From assembly GCA_947040555.1 (NCBI GenBank), contig CAMRBW010000024.1:1-37000 (forward strand): a DNA stretch of 37,000 bases, read 5' to 3'. Made by a program: the position numbers and the translations under genes. The stretch comes from an uncultured Oceanospirillales bacterium (GTDB taxonomy: Bacteria; Pseudomonadota; Gammaproteobacteria; Pseudomonadales; Endozoicomonadaceae). Of this stretch, positions 8,282 to 17,886 are shown piece after piece. Below the pieces are notes generated by a model. That model saw only the letters and a program-made list of their open reading frames with translations. It was not told the DNA's origin and searched no databases. Each line of letters opens with the position of its first letter. Positions within the stretch are counted from its first letter, which is position 1.

Positions 8282-10318
8282 ATGAATCGATACTCTCTCA
8301 AGTCAGACTTGCTGTTTGCAATCTGCGCTTTCACCATGTTGATGGTGGTAAGCTCCCTCGCCCGGCTGCTGCTGTTTATCTGGAACAATGATATGGCGAC
8401 AGTAGTGCCGATTTCCGACCTGCTCACGGGGTTCGCAGTAGGGCTCCGTTTTGATCTGATCATCTGTTCCGTCACCTCTATTCCACTGGTGTTCGGGCTG
8501 CTGCTACCCCGTGGTCTGGCTCACCGAAAATTATGGATCAGCTGGTTGATGTTTATCTCAGCCGCCATGGTTATGACAGCGCTCGTTGAGCCAGTTTTTT
8601 ACGATGAGTTCCACAGTCGCCTGAACAGTATTGCTGTGCAGTATCTCAACGAAGATCCTGCCACGGTGTTGAGCATGCTGATCAACGGTACGCCGTTCTT
8701 CACGCTACTGTTTGTCTGGGCGGTCTGCCTTGGTGGTCTGCTCAAGGTCTACCTCTGGCTCGACCGGTGTTTCCGTGAACCAGGTCGGAACGGCCTGAAA
8801 GGCTGGCTGCCCCGCGTACCTGTCGCGCTGGTTGCACTGGTTTTGCTGGTGATTGGTGCCAGAGGCGGTACTGTTCGCAGCGGCGCACCATTGCGTTGGG
8901 GTGATGCGGTGCACAGCCAGAACACCTTTATTAACCACCTTTCCCTGAATGGCGTGTATACCTTTACCAAGGCTCTGGAGCGTCTGGGCGATAAAAAGGA
9001 GGCCAATACTGTCTGGCTGACGGCGATGGATAACCAGAAGGCTCTGGATATTACTCGTGAGATGGTACTTGAGTCGGAAGACTCGCTGCTGAATCCGAAG
9101 TCACTGGCGCTCTATCGTCAAACGACACCTGACTCTCGTATTCTGCCGGATAATGTAAAGAACGTTGTCTTCATTTTGATGGAGAGCTTTTCTTCCCGGT
9201 TTATCGGTGCGGAAGGTGATAAGCACAACATCACCCCCTACTTTGATGCCCTTGCGGAAGAGGGTGTACTGTTTACCCGCGCTTTCTCCAACGGCACCCA
9301 CACCCATCAGGGCATGTTTGCCACCTTCGCCTGTTTCCCCAACACGCCAGGCAACGAGTACCTGATGCAAAGTGAAGAGGGTCACACGACCTTCAGCGGC
9401 TATCCGGCTGTTATGCGCAATCTGGGCTATGAGAATAATGCTTACGTTTACAATGGCGCATTCAATTGGGATAACCAGAAGGGCTTCTTCGGTAACCAGG
9501 GAATCACCCGATTTGTGGGTCGGGACGAGATGGTTAACCCCAAGTTTATGGATCCGACCTGGGGTGTCTCCGACGAAGATATGTTCGACCGCTCACTGGA
9601 AGAACTGGATAAAATGAACGGCACCGGCGAACCATTCTTCGCCATGTTGCAGACTCTGTCTAACCACATGCCGTATGCCATTCCGGAAGAGCTTGGTGTT
9701 GAACCGGTCACGGATCTTGGCTCCCGTAATGAACGGATGACCGCCATGCGTTATGCCGACTGGGCGCTGGGCAAGTTCTTTGAAGAGGCCAGGAAGAAAC
9801 CCTGGTACAACGACACTCTTTTTGTACTGGTAGGCGACCATGGCTTTAGTGTCTCCGATCTGCTGACGCCTATCGATCTGCTGCGCCACCAGGTGCCCGT
9901 GCTGATGATCGCTCCCGGTCTGCGGGATGCGGTTGGTCCGACAGTATCGAAAGTTATGTCGCAGCCCGATGTGGTGCCAACGGCGATCAGTCTGCTTGGC
10001 AAGCCTTATGCCCAGCACTGCTGGGGGCGGGATATTCTCTCCCTGGAAGAAAACGACGCTGGTTTTGCCATTATCAAACCTTCGGGCAACTATCCGCTGG
10101 TCGCCATGATTGAAGGTGACAAGGTGCTGGTTAAACAGCCCGATATGGCTCCGGAGTTGTTCAGCTATCAATTGGGTGAGCAACCTGCCGCCAAGCAGAT
10201 CGACGATGCCGCAATAACAGACAGCATGTTTGAACGGTTGTCTGCCTATCTGCAAACCGCTCTTCGCAGTCTGAACAATAAGTCTGTGGGGGATAAGCCC
10301 GGTCTGAGTGATCTGTAA
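8282..10318 (+). CDS. LtaS/OpgB-type sulfatase-fold membrane transferase
   Basis: The 678-residue protein has about five N-terminal membrane segments (roughly 9-33, 47-75, 84-106, 138-160, 178-194) and then an extracytoplasmic alkaline-phosphatase-fold domain starting near residue 290. Metal-site motifs are ILMESFSSRF (around E301), the probable nucleophile stretch SNGTHTHQGMFA (336-347) and LVGDHGFS (516-523). This is the architecture of LTA synthase family proteins. In Gram-negative bacteria these include OpgB-like phosphoglycerol transferases that decorate periplasmic glucans, and related phosphoethanolamine transferases. The exact substrate cannot be told from sequence. The gene follows IS debris and is not obviously in an operon. 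No strong ribosome binding site precedes ATG 8282. Confidence 0.85.
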   Translation: MNRYSLKSDLLFAICAFTMLMVVSSLARLLLFIWNNDMATVVPISDLLTGFAVGLRFDLIICSVTSIPLVFGLLLPRGLAHRKLWISWLMFISAAMVMTALVEPVFYDEFHSRLNSIAVQYLNEDPATVLSMLINGTPFFTLLFVWAVCLGGLLKVYLWLDRCFREPGRNGLKGWLPRVPVALVALVLLVIGARGGTVRSGAPLRWGDAVHSQNTFINHLSLNGVYTFTKALERLGDKKEANTVWLTAMDNQKALDITREMVLESEDSLLNPKSLALYRQTTPDSRILPDNVKNVVFILMESFSSRFIGAEGDKHNITPYFDALAEEGVLFTRAFSNGTHTHQGMFATFACFPNTPGNEYLMQSEEGHTTFSGYPAVMRNLGYENNAYVYNGAFNWDNQKGFFGNQGITRFVGRDEMVNPKFMDPTWGVSDEDMFDRSLEELDKMNGTGEPFFAMLQTLSNHMPYAIPEELGVEPVTDLGSRNERMTAMRYADWALGKFFEEARKKPWYNDTLFVLVGDHGFSVSDLLTPIDLLRHQVPVLMIAPGLRDAVGPTVSKVMSQPDVVPTAISLLGKPYAQHCWGRDILSLEENDAGFAIIKPSGNYPLVAMIEGDKVLVKQPDMAPELFSYQLGEQPAAKQIDDAAITDSMFERLSAYLQTALRSLNNKSVGDKPGLSDL

Positions 10319-10330
10319 AAGAAAAACAAC

Positions 10331-10366
10331 AGCATTGCGAATGGCCCCGCTTCCATCCGCAATGCT
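10331..10366. terminator. Stem-loop after the LtaS-like gene
   Basis: AGCATTGCG (10331-10339) pairs with CGCAATGCT (10358-10366), and after one mismatch ATGG pairs with CCAT, giving about 13 paired bases around an 8-base loop. The plus-strand tail is not T-rich, while the minus-strand tail is. It could act as a 3' processing barrier for the LtaS-like mRNA. The rest of the 284-base gap to hslO shows no gene. Confidence 0.45.
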
Positions 10367-10602
10367 GACCGCGCGGCTTCAGTGGCTACAGGCAAAGGCC
10401 GGGCATCCATGACTGGCGCACAGGGCCGGTATGTTATGGGGCCTATCCGTGTTCTGGCAGACCCTGAAAGTCAGGCCGATCCTCAGATACGAAATGTTTC
10501 CTTAGGACAACCAAGTGTTTCTTCTCTTCAGCACGAGCATTGCCTGTGAAACAGGTATAATAAGCAGCTTGTATTTGACAACCACAGGTTAAGTCCGAGC
10601 TT

Positions 10603-11475
10603 ATGATGCAGTCTGATGTCGCCCAGCGTTTTATTTTTGAGAACACCGATATCCGTGGTGAGCGTGTACAACTGGATAGCAGCCTGCAGGAAGCGCTGGC
10701 TCCTCACGCTTATCCACAGGTCATCAAGGATCTACTGGGTGAGCTGGCAGCCGCTGCCGTTCTGCTGAGTACCACGCTGAAATTTGAAGGGCGAATGACG
10801 CTACAGGCACGCTCTTCCGGCCCCGTCTCGCTGCTGATGGTCGAGTGTACCAACGAGCGCACATTCCGTGGCGTCGCCAATTGGGATGAGCAGCTTTTAT
10901 CTGCAGATTCTGATCTGAAGGCACTGCTGCCGGATGGTCATCTGGTCATCACTATCGACCCCAATAAAGGCCGTCGTTACCAGGGTCTGGTTCCTCTGGA
11001 AGGCGAGACACTGGCTGATTGCTTCAGCAGCTACTTCGCCCAGTCTGAACAGCTACCAACCCGCTTCTGGCTCTCCTGTAACGGCGAACAGGCTGGCGGT
11101 TTCCTGCTGCAGGCACTGCCTGCCCACAAAGAGATGAACGCCAAAGCCAGTGCTGCCCGTTGGGAGCATGTGACGGTTCTGGCTGAAACCTTGAAAGATG
11201 AAGAGCTCCGTGGTCTGGCCACCGAGGAGCTGCTGCATCGCCTTTATCACGAAGAGGATGTCCGCCTGTTTGATGCCGAACCGGTGAAGTATCTGTGCAG
11301 CTGCTCCCGGGAGCGAACCGGCAGCGCTCTGATGACCGTCAGCCCGGCGGATATTCGTGAAATGCTGGAAGAGCAGGGTCAGATCGATATGGATTGCCAG
11401 TTCTGCAACACCCGTTATAGCTTCAATGAAGCCGATATCAGCAAGCTATTAGGCGAAGGCGAAACCCGCCACTGA
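10603..11475 (+). CDS. hslO: Redox-regulated chaperone Hsp33
   Basis: Hsp33 is a cytoplasmic holdase that is switched on by oxidative unfolding when its zinc-binding cysteines form disulfides. The 290-residue protein contains the N-terminal chaperone core (QRFIFENTDIRGERVQL, then ELAAAAVLLSTTLKFEGRMT). The C-terminal redox switch is C232-S-C234 and C265-Q-F-C268, the same positions as in E. coli. Two adjacent ATGs (10603 and 10606) can serve as the start; the upstream ribosome site is weak. A TATAAT at 10556-10561 may be part of its promoter, but no matching -35 was found. It sits among other thiol-related genes (gshA, dsbB), consistent with a stress role. Confidence 0.97.
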   Translation: MMQSDVAQRFIFENTDIRGERVQLDSSLQEALAPHAYPQVIKDLLGELAAAAVLLSTTLKFEGRMTLQARSSGPVSLLMVECTNERTFRGVANWDEQLLSADSDLKALLPDGHLVITIDPNKGRRYQGLVPLEGETLADCFSSYFAQSEQLPTRFWLSCNGEQAGGFLLQALPAHKEMNAKASAARWEHVTVLAETLKDEELRGLATEELLHRLYHEEDVRLFDAEPVKYLCSCSRERTGSALMTVSPADIREMLEEQGQIDMDCQFCNTRYSFNEADISKLLGEGETRH

Positions 11476-11562
11476 GACCGCGACTGAGAGATGATGCTGT
11501 GAACTCGCGTCTCCATCAGTATAATTCCCAGTCCGCCGTATAAAACCGATAGGGAAGAGTTA

Positions 11563-13929
11563 ATGGAGAGCATTTTTCAGCGCATCGCATCTGAGCTAAA
11601 TGTCAGGGAGCAGCAGGTATCCGCGACCGTGCAGCTCCTTGATGAAGGTGCAACTGTTCCGTTTATCGCCCGTTACCGTAAGGAGGTAACCAGCGGGCTG
11701 GACGATACCCAGTTGCGTAACCTTGAGGAACGTCTGCGTTACCTCCGGGAGATGGAAGAGCGCCGCAACACAATTCTGAAAAGCATTACCGAACAGGAAA
11801 AGCTGACCCCTGAGCTGGAACAGGCCATCAAAACGGCTGATACCAAAACCCGTCTTGAGGATCTGTATCTTCCTTACAAGCCCAAGCGCCGCACCAAAGG
11901 TCAGATCGCTATCGAAGCGGGTCTTGAGCCACTGGCGGACGCTCTGTTCAGCGATCCAACCCTGACTCCTGAAGCGGAAGCGGAAAAATTCATCGACGCT
12001 GAAAAAGGCGTTGGCGATGTCAAAGCGGCTCTGGACGGTGCCAAGTACATCCTGATGGAGCGCTTCTGTGAAGATGCTGATCTGATTGGCCGTCTGCGTG
12101 ACTTCCTGTGGGAAGAGGGACAGCTGTCCAGCCGTGTCGCTGCGGGCAAGGAGAAGGAAGGAGCCAAGTTCCGTGACTACTTTGAGCACGATGAAGTGCT
12201 GAAGAGTGTGCCATCCCACCGCGCTTTGGCGATTTTCCGGGGTCGTAACTCCGGGTTGCTGCAAGCTTCCCTGGTTATCGAAGGCACCGAAGATCGCACC
12301 GTGACTCACCCGTGCGAGCTGACGGTTGCCGAACACTGGAAGATTGAAGATCAGGGCCGTGCGGCTGACCGCTGGCTGAAAGAGACTGTGCGCTGGAGCT
12401 GGCGGGTCAAACTGCTGCCTCAGCTGGAAACCGAACTGATGGGTCGTATCCGTGAATCAGCGGAAGAAGAGGCGATCAAGGTTTTCTCCAAAAATCTGGG
12501 TGATCTGCTACTGGCGGCTCCGGCTGGCCCTCGTGCCACGCTTGGCCTCGACCCCGGTCTGCGTACCGGTGTGAAAGTGGCGGTTATCGATGGCACCGGC
12601 AAGCTGATCGATCACGCCACCATTTTCCCCCACGTACCTCACAACAAGTGGACGGAGTCCCTTGGCACGATCGCCAAGCTGGTACTCAAGCACCGCGTTG
12701 AGCTGATCGCTATTGGCAACGGCACCGCCTCCCGTGAAACTGACCGTTTTGCCGCCGAGCTGATCAAGCAGTTCCCGAAGCTGAACCTCTCCAAGATCGT
12801 AGTGAGCGAAGCCGGGGCTTCTGTTTATTCTGCGTCTGAGTTGGCGGCCAGAGAGTTTCCGGATCTGGATGTGACCTTCCGTGGTGCAGCCTCCATCGCC
12901 CGTCGTCTGCAAGACCCGCTGGCTGAGTTGGTGAAGATCGAGCCAAAGGCGATCGGTGTCGGCCAATACCAGCACGATGTCAGCCAGACCCATCTGGCTC
13001 GCAGCCTGGAAACTGTCGTTGAGGACTGCGTAAACGCCGTTGGCGTTGATGTGAACACCGCCTCCAGCGCCCTGCTGACCCGCGTGTCTGGCCTGAGCGC
13101 CACTATCGCCCAGAACATCGTTAACTACCGTGATGAGAATGGCGCATTTGCCAATCGTGCACAGCTGAAGAAGGTCTCCCGCCTCGGTGAGAAGACCTTT
13201 GAGCAATGTGCAGGCTTCTTGCGTATCATGAACGGCGACAATCCGCTGGATCGTTCTTCGGTTCACCCGGAAGCTTATCCGGTAGTGCAGGATATTGCTG
13301 CCCGTTTTGAACGTGATGTTCGTGGTCTGATCGGTGACTCCCCGTTCCTGCGTGGCGTTAAGGCCGCCGATTTTATCAATGACACGTTTGGTCTGCCAAC
13401 GGTCACCGATATCATCAAAGAGCTGGACAAACCTGGCCGAGACCCGCGCCCCGAGTTCAAGACCGCCACCTTCCAGGAAGGCGTTGAGGATATCAAAGAC
13501 CTCAAACTGAACATGGAGCTGGAAGGGGTGATCAGTAACGTGACCAACTTCGGCGCGTTTGTCGATATCGGCGTACATCAGGACGGTTTGGTGCATATCT
13601 CTGCTTTATCCAACAAGTTCGTGAAAGATCCACGGGAAGTGGTCAAAGCGGGCGACGTTGTTCGGGTGAAGGTACTGGAGGTGGACGTCGAGCGTCGCCG
13701 TATTGCCCTGACCATGCGTCTCTCTGATGATGCCAATGCTATGGCGGCAGAAAAGCCGGCGCAGCGTCAGGATCGTCGCCCTGTCCGTTCTGATGCTCGT
13801 AACGAGAGCCGTAAGCCTGCTCATCGGGACGGTAACGGTGGCAATAAGAATAGTGCTGGTCAAAACAAAGCCCCACAGGGTGGCTCTTTTGCCGATCTTT
13901 TCGCTAACGCCAAAAAGCTACGCAAGTAA
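11563..13929 (+). CDS. tex: Tex family S1 RNA-binding transcription accessory protein
   Basis: Tex is a conserved cytoplasmic nucleic-acid-binding protein related to eukaryotic Spt6, implicated in transcription. The 788-residue protein starts with the Tex N-terminal helical region ([20 protein letters not shown]). It continues with a YqgF/RNase H-like core around residue 327 ([17 protein letters not shown]) and helix-hairpin-helix segments ([15 protein letters not shown]). An S1 domain lies at about 651-722 ([16 protein letters not shown] and [11 protein letters not shown]). The C-terminal tail of about 60 residues is basic and low in complexity, as in many homologues. AGGGAAGAG lies just before ATG 11563. 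It is followed by gshA in the same direction after a hairpin. Confidence 0.97.
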   Translation: MESIFQRIASELNVREQQVSATVQLLDEGATVPFIARYRKEVTSGLDDTQLRNLEERLRYLREMEERRNTILKSITEQEKLTPELEQAIKTADTKTRLEDLYLPYKPKRRTKGQIAIEAGLEPLADALFSDPTLTPEAEAEKFIDAEKGVGDVKAALDGAKYILMERFCEDADLIGRLRDFLWEEGQLSSRVAAGKEKEGAKFRDYFEHDEVLKSVPSHRALAIFRGRNSGLLQASLVIEGTEDRTVTHPCELTVAEHWKIEDQGRAADRWLKETVRWSWRVKLLPQLETELMGRIRESAEEEAIKVFSKNLGDLLLAAPAGPRATLGLDPGLRTGVKVAVIDGTGKLIDHATIFPHVPHNKWTESLGTIAKLVLKHRVELIAIGNGTASRETDRFAAELIKQFPKLNLSKIVVSEAGASVYSASELAAREFPDLDVTFRGAASIARRLQDPLAELVKIEPKAIGVGQYQHDVSQTHLARSLETVVEDCVNAVGVDVNTASSALLTRVSGLSATIAQNIVNYRDENGAFANRAQLKKVSRLGEKTFEQCAGFLRIMNGDNPLDRSSVHPEAYPVVQDIAARFERDVRGLIGDSPFLRGVKAADFINDTFGLPTVTDIIKELDKPGRDPRPEFKTATFQEGVEDIKDLKLNMELEGVISNVTNFGAFVDIGVHQDGLVHISALSNKFVKDPREVVKAGDVVRVKVLEVDVERRRIALTMRLSDDANAMAAEKPAQRQDRRPVRSDARNESRKPAHRDGNGGNKNSAGQNKAPQGGSFADLFANAKKLRK

Positions 13930-13949
13930 GCTACATATCCATGACTGAG

Positions 13950-13991
13950 CTTCGGCACAGCCTGCGCATATCGCAGCAGGTTGTACCGAAG
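13950..13991. terminator. Imperfect long hairpin between tex and gshA
   Basis: CTTCGG (13950-13955) pairs with CCGAAG (13986-13991), and the inner CCTGC pairs with GCAGG around a short loop. No T-run follows, so it may be a weak terminator, an attenuator or an mRNA processing site ahead of gshA, whose Shine-Dalgarno lies 10 bases further. Confidence 0.4.
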
Positions 13992-14013
13992 ACGACACCA
14001 GAAAGGTTTCATC

Positions 14014-15624
14014 TTGTCTGCAAGATTCTCGCACCGACTGCAGGTGCTCTCCGAAGGTGACAATAAGGCATGCCTGCAGATCCTGCACGGCATTGAGAAA
14101 GAGGGCCTGCGGGTCACTCCTGATCTGCTCCTGTCCCAACAGCCTCACCCCCAAGCGCTGGGCTCTGCACTGACCCATCCCTACATCACCACCGATTATT
14201 CAGAGGCATTGCTGGAGTTTGTGACGCCTGTTTTTCTGAATCCGGAAGATACCCTGGATTTTCTGGCCGAACTGCACACCGAAACGCTATTAAAAATACC
14301 GCCAGGGGAGCTTATCTGGAACACCAGCATGCCAGCAGTGCTGCAGGGGGAAGACTCTATTCCTGTTGCCACCTATGGCATCTCCAATATCGGCACCATG
14401 AAGCATGTTTATCGCCAAGGGCTGGCTCATCGCTACGGTAAGGCGATGCAGACTATTGCCGGAATTCACTATAACTTCTCCCTCTCTGAACAGTTCTGGG
14501 AGATTATCCGCGGCGCGGATGGTGATAAGAGTGCTTTGTCGGCACAGGATTATCAGTCAGCCAGTTATTTTGCCATGATTCGCAATTTCCGCCGTTACGC
14601 CTGGTTGCTCTCCTACCTGTTTGGTGCCTCTCCTGCTGTCGATGCCAGCTTTCTTGAAGGTAACAACAATCATGGCCTGGAAAGGCTGGATGACAAGACC
14701 TGGTATCTGCCCTGGGCCACCTCCCTGCGTATGAGCGATCTGGGTTACACCAGTGATGCCCAATCCAGCCTGCAGGTCTGTTACGACACGCTGGATAGCT
14801 ACATCAAGAGCCTCTGGCAGGCGACAAATACCTCTTACTTTCCCTATGAGAAGATCGGAACCGTTGGACCTGATGGTGAATATCGTCAGCTCAATGCCAA
14901 TCTGCTGCAAATCGAGAACGAGTTTTATGGCACCATTCGCCCTAAGCGGGTGGTTCAGTCGGGTGAGAAGCCGGTGGTTGCTCTTAAGGAGCGCGGGGTG
15001 GAGTACATTGAAGTGCGCTGCCTGGATATCAATCCTTTGCTGCCCTTGGGCATCGATGCGAATCAAGCCCGTTTTATGGATATCTTCCTGCTATTCTGTG
15101 CCCTGCAAGAGAGTCCCGAATTCTCTGAAGATGAATGCAAGGCTGCCACTCACAACTTTAAAGTGAGTGTCAGTGAGGGGCGTCGTCCGGGGCTGGAACT
15201 GGTAGATGGTGGTCAGTCTCGCACTCTGATAGCGTGGGCTGAGACACTGTTTGAGAAGATGGTTCCCGTTGCTGTCCTTCTGGATCAGGTCAACGAGACG
15301 GCTCTTTACAGCGAAAGCCTGAGCAGTGAACAACAAAAACTGGCTGATGGCCGTCTGACACCTTCTGCGACTATTCTGCAAACGTTGAGCGCAGGGAAGA
15401 GTTTGCGGCAGTTCTCCGCCGAGCAATCACTCAAGCAGGGTGACTACCTGAAAGCTCAGCCGCTTAACGAGGAGAGGCGCAGATATTTTGATGATCTGGC
15501 TGTTCGATCACTTGCGGATCAGACCGATAGAGAAACGAAAGACACTGTGAACTTCGAAACCTTTCTCCGTGAGTACTTTGAGAGCCAGGAGATGCCAGAA
15601 TGCTTTGCTGGACCCACACACTAA
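14014..15624 (+). CDS. gshA: Glutamate-cysteine ligase
   Basis: GshA joins glutamate and cysteine using ATP, the first step of glutathione synthesis in the cytoplasm. The protein is about 536 residues, slightly longer than the E. coli enzyme (518). It shows the family pattern GIEKEGLRV, then PQALGSALTHPYITTDYSEALLEFVTPV (in pieces), GEDSIPVATYGISNIGTMKH and YIEVRCLDINPL. TTG 14014 is chosen because GAAAGG (14001-14006) lies 7 bases upstream; an upstream in-frame TTG at 13981 falls inside the preceding hairpin and lacks a ribosome site. It lies between tex and dsbB, grouping glutathione synthesis with disulfide formation. Confidence 0.96.
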   Translation: MSARFSHRLQVLSEGDNKACLQILHGIEKEGLRVTPDLLLSQQPHPQALGSALTHPYITTDYSEALLEFVTPVFLNPEDTLDFLAELHTETLLKIPPGELIWNTSMPAVLQGEDSIPVATYGISNIGTMKHVYRQGLAHRYGKAMQTIAGIHYNFSLSEQFWEIIRGADGDKSALSAQDYQSASYFAMIRNFRRYAWLLSYLFGASPAVDASFLEGNNNHGLERLDDKTWYLPWATSLRMSDLGYTSDAQSSLQVCYDTLDSYIKSLWQATNTSYFPYEKIGTVGPDGEYRQLNANLLQIENEFYGTIRPKRVVQSGEKPVVALKERGVEYIEVRCLDINPLLPLGIDANQARFMDIFLLFCALQESPEFSEDECKAATHNFKVSVSEGRRPGLELVDGGQSRTLIAWAETLFEKMVPVAVLLDQVNETALYSESLSSEQQKLADGRLTPSATILQTLSAGKSLRQFSAEQSLKQGDYLKAQPLNEERRRYFDDLAVRSLADQTDRETKDTVNFETFLREYFESQEMPECFAGPTH

Positions 15625-15689
15625 GTGCAATGTGCACACCACAGGTAAACTCTGTCTACCCCGTTGGAAATGCAGGGAGTTTGAAATAG

Positions 15690-16223
15690 ATGACAACACT
15701 TCAATTCAAGGCGCTTCAATACAAAGTACTTGAGTCCAGAGTGCTTAATAACCTGGTATTTGTCTCGGCGGCCGGGCTTATGGCGACGGCTCTGTTCTTT
15801 GAGCATGCTATGGGGCTGGCGCCCTGTCCGCTGTGTATTACCCAGCGTATTGTTGTTGTCGCTCTTGGTCTGACCGGTCTGACGGCAGCGCTGCATAATC
15901 CGACGGCTAAAGGCTATCGTCGTTACGGTGTCGCCCTGACCACTCTGGGCATTCTGGGGATTGGGCTCGCTATTCGCCAGCTCTATATCCAGAGCCTTCC
16001 TCCCGGTGATATGCCTGCTTGTCTGCCTGGCCTCGATTATCTTATCGAAGTGATGCCCTTGACGGATCTACTGGTGGTTATGTTTAGTGGTACCGGTGAC
16101 TGCGCGGAAGTTCAGTGGACACTTTTGGGTCTTAGTATTCCCGGTTGGACGTTGCTCTGTTTTCTCGGCTATAGCGCTTTGGGACTTTTTGAAGTGATGC
16201 GCCATCGTATTCTTCCTCAGTAA
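15690..16223 (+). CDS. dsbB: Disulfide bond formation protein DsbB
   Basis: DsbB is a four-helix inner-membrane protein that reoxidises periplasmic DsbA and passes electrons to quinone. The 177-residue sequence has the first redox pair C46-P-L-C49 in a periplasmic loop (GLAPCPLCITQR). The second pair is C111 (MPACLPGLDYL) and C138 (GTGDCAEVQW). Four hydrophobic segments are visible, at about 20-42, 50-68, 80-98 and 144-165. AGGGAG lies upstream of ATG 15690. It follows gshA by 65 bases and may be cotranscribed with it. A strong terminator follows. Confidence 0.96.
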   Translation: MTTLQFKALQYKVLESRVLNNLVFVSAAGLMATALFFEHAMGLAPCPLCITQRIVVVALGLTGLTAALHNPTAKGYRRYGVALTTLGILGIGLAIRQLYIQSLPPGDMPACLPGLDYLIEVMPLTDLLVVMFSGTGDCAEVQWTLLGLSIPGWTLLCFLGYSALGLFEVMRHRILPQ

Positions 16224-16232
16224 ACGATTCCT

Positions 16233-16256
16233 GCCCGACATCTGTCGGGCCTTTTC
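16233..16256 (+). terminator. Intrinsic terminator of dsbB
   Basis: GCCCGACA (16233-16240) and TGTCGGGC (16243-16250) form a perfect 8-bp stem with a two-base gap at the tip, followed by CTTTTC. It lies 10 bases past the dsbB stop. Confidence 0.85.
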
Positions 16257-16291
16257 TATTCTGTAAACTCCTCGGATGTACGTGACCCATT

Positions 16292-16639
16292 ATGCGTGGC
16301 CTGTTTATTCTTTTACTCTTTCAAACGCTCGGTGAAGTCGGCTCCCGTGTTTTGGGGCTGCCTCTGCCCGGCTCGGTCATCGGCATGTTCCTGCTGCTGG
16401 GAACATTGATGATCATTGGGCATGCTCCCGAAGATATTGATAAATGCAGTCAGACCTTGATTCAGAACCTCGGCCTGTTGCTAATCCCCGCGGCGACCGG
16501 TTTTGGCTACTACCTGATCGAAGTGCAGGGGCAGATTCTGCCCATAGCTGTTGCCGCATCGTTGGGAACAGTGCTAACCATCCTGTTCACGGCCTTGTTA
16601 ATGAACAAATTAATCCAGCGGAATGACAATCATGGGTGA
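16292..16639 (+). CDS. lrgA: CidA/LrgA family holin-like membrane protein
   Basis: The 115-residue protein is almost entirely hydrophobic, with about four membrane helices. It carries the CidA/LrgA pattern LLLFQTLGEVGSRVLGLPLPGSVIGM (in pieces) and NLGLLLIPAATGFGYY. LrgA/CidA proteins are small inner-membrane proteins proposed to act like holins, to modulate murein hydrolase activity, and in some bacteria to support pyruvate or glycolate transport with LrgB. The downstream lrgB overlaps its end by 17 bases, showing translational coupling and a two-component membrane system. Which role applies here cannot be told. Confidence 0.9.
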   Translation: MRGLFILLLFQTLGEVGSRVLGLPLPGSVIGMFLLLGTLMIIGHAPEDIDKCSQTLIQNLGLLLIPAATGFGYYLIEVQGQILPIAVAASLGTVLTILFTALLMNKLIQRNDNHG

Positions 16640-17345
16640 CTCAATGGATGATTTTACAGCGCTACTGTCCTGCCCGGTTGTTGTTATCACCATTACTGCT
16701 GGCGCTTTTCTCTTGGGGCAGAAGCTCTACATACTCTGCAAACGCTTCCCTCTGTGCCATCCGATTGTGATTGCAGCCGCCGCGGTGACGGTGTTTCTTG
16801 AGGCATCAGGCGTCTCTTATGCCGAATACAAAAACAACACCAGTATTCTGGGTATGTTGTTGGGCACCGCTACCGTTGCGCTCGCTGTGCCGCTTTATCA
16901 GCAACTTCATCTCATCCGCGCCTACGCTCGCCCGCTGCTTATTACTCTGGTGGCTGGAGCCTTCTTTGCGCCTGCCAGCGCCGTTCTGCTGGCCTGGTTA
17001 GTCGGGGCGAACAAAACAACTCTGCTGTCGCTGGCGGCGAAGTCTGTCACCACGCCCATAGCTGTAGCTGTTACTGAAAGCATTGGCGGTATTGTCGCTC
17101 TGGCGGCGGGTGTGGTTATTGTGGTGGGCATTTTTGGGGCTCTCATCGGGCCGCCGATTCTTGATCGTCTGAATATACAGGATAAGGCTGTGCGAGGGTT
17201 TACGCTCGGGCTCGTCTCTCATGCTGTGGGCACGGCCCGCGCTTTTGAGCTCGACCCTGTGTCCGGCGCATTTGCCAGTTTGGGGCTGGCTTTAACGGGG
17301 GCTCTTACCGCTATTGTTATACCTCTTTTTTGGCTCCTGTTTTAA
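16623..17345 (+). CDS. lrgB: LrgB family membrane protein
   Basis: This 240-residue polytopic membrane protein belongs to the LrgB/CidB family. Indicative stretches are VTVFLEASGVSYAEYK, ILGMLLGTATVALAVPLYQQ, AAKSVTTPIAVAV and GLVSHAVGTARAFELDPVSGAFAS. It partners LrgA. The start overlaps lrgA: ATG 16623 is the longest option, but ATGs at 16632 and 16644 are also possible, and the N-terminal residues TIMGDS are not strongly family-like. No regulator such as lytS/lytR is adjacent. Confidence 0.9.
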   Translation: MTIMGDSMDDFTALLSCPVVVITITAGAFLLGQKLYILCKRFPLCHPIVIAAAAVTVFLEASGVSYAEYKNNTSILGMLLGTATVALAVPLYQQLHLIRAYARPLLITLVAGAFFAPASAVLLAWLVGANKTTLLSLAAKSVTTPIAVAVTESIGGIVALAAGVVIVVGIFGALIGPPILDRLNIQDKAVRGFTLGLVSHAVGTARAFELDPVSGAFASLGLALTGALTAIVIPLFWLLF

Positions 17346-17886
17346 TTTCGCAGACTCATTTCACCGGTCACTCTGGCGAAGCGTGTGTTCTTCGAGCGGT
17401 CCGCCTGCTCACAGGCTCTGCAGGCTTCGCAAGAGAAAGATATTGCTGGGAAGCTCTTTTTTACCATAGCTTTTTTACCATAGCTTTTTACCGTAGAAAT
17501 GCCGCTCCTGCTTCCATCGTTCGTGGTAGGCGACACTTTCCGTTTATGGCGGTTTGTTATTACAACTGCTCATCACTGCAACAAGTAAAGTTAATCATGT
17601 AGTTTGTTAGTCGGATGATGCATTGGTAGATCATTATAAAAAATATACAAATATTATTTTTTATTTATATTAAAAATGTTTATTTCAAATAGTTATTAAC
17701 TTCCCACCTTTTTAGGTTGCTTTTATCATTTTTAGAAAATGCCAGACGATTTTTATTATTAACTCTTGAAGTTAACATATTGGCTGCCGTACTCTAGACG
17801 AAACCGATCGATAGTTATCAGCCTTGATCGGCCTTTCCTAATGTGGCTGTAAAAAATCCAGATGCTAACAGTAAAGGGGAAAGAGG
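17346..17886. other. Long intergenic region before rsd
   Basis: These 541 bases show no convincing gene. The left third contains a GCCTG/CAGGC hairpin near 17403-17417, perhaps a terminator for lrgAB, and the tandem repeats listed separately. The stretch from about 17620 to 17780 is very AT-rich. A possible promoter is TTGAAG (17766-17771) with TACTCT (17790-17795), 18 bases apart, leading to rsd; the hexamers match the consensus only moderately. Confidence 0.45.
17455..17496. repeat. Three tandem ~14-bp direct repeats
   Basis: TCTTTTTTACCATAG (17455-17469), CTTTTTTACCATAG (17470-17483) and CTTTTTACCGTAG (17484-17496) are consecutive near-identical units. They lie in noncoding sequence between lrgB and rsd. 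They could arise by slippage or form a binding array. Confidence 0.7.

Noticed and set aside
10556..10561. TATAAT as a full hslO promoter
   Set aside because: No acceptable -35 hexamer at 16-18 bases upstream, so only noted as a possible -10.
12508..13596. 362-codon minus frame opposite tex
   Set aside because: Shadow frame; the tex domains are continuous on the plus strand.
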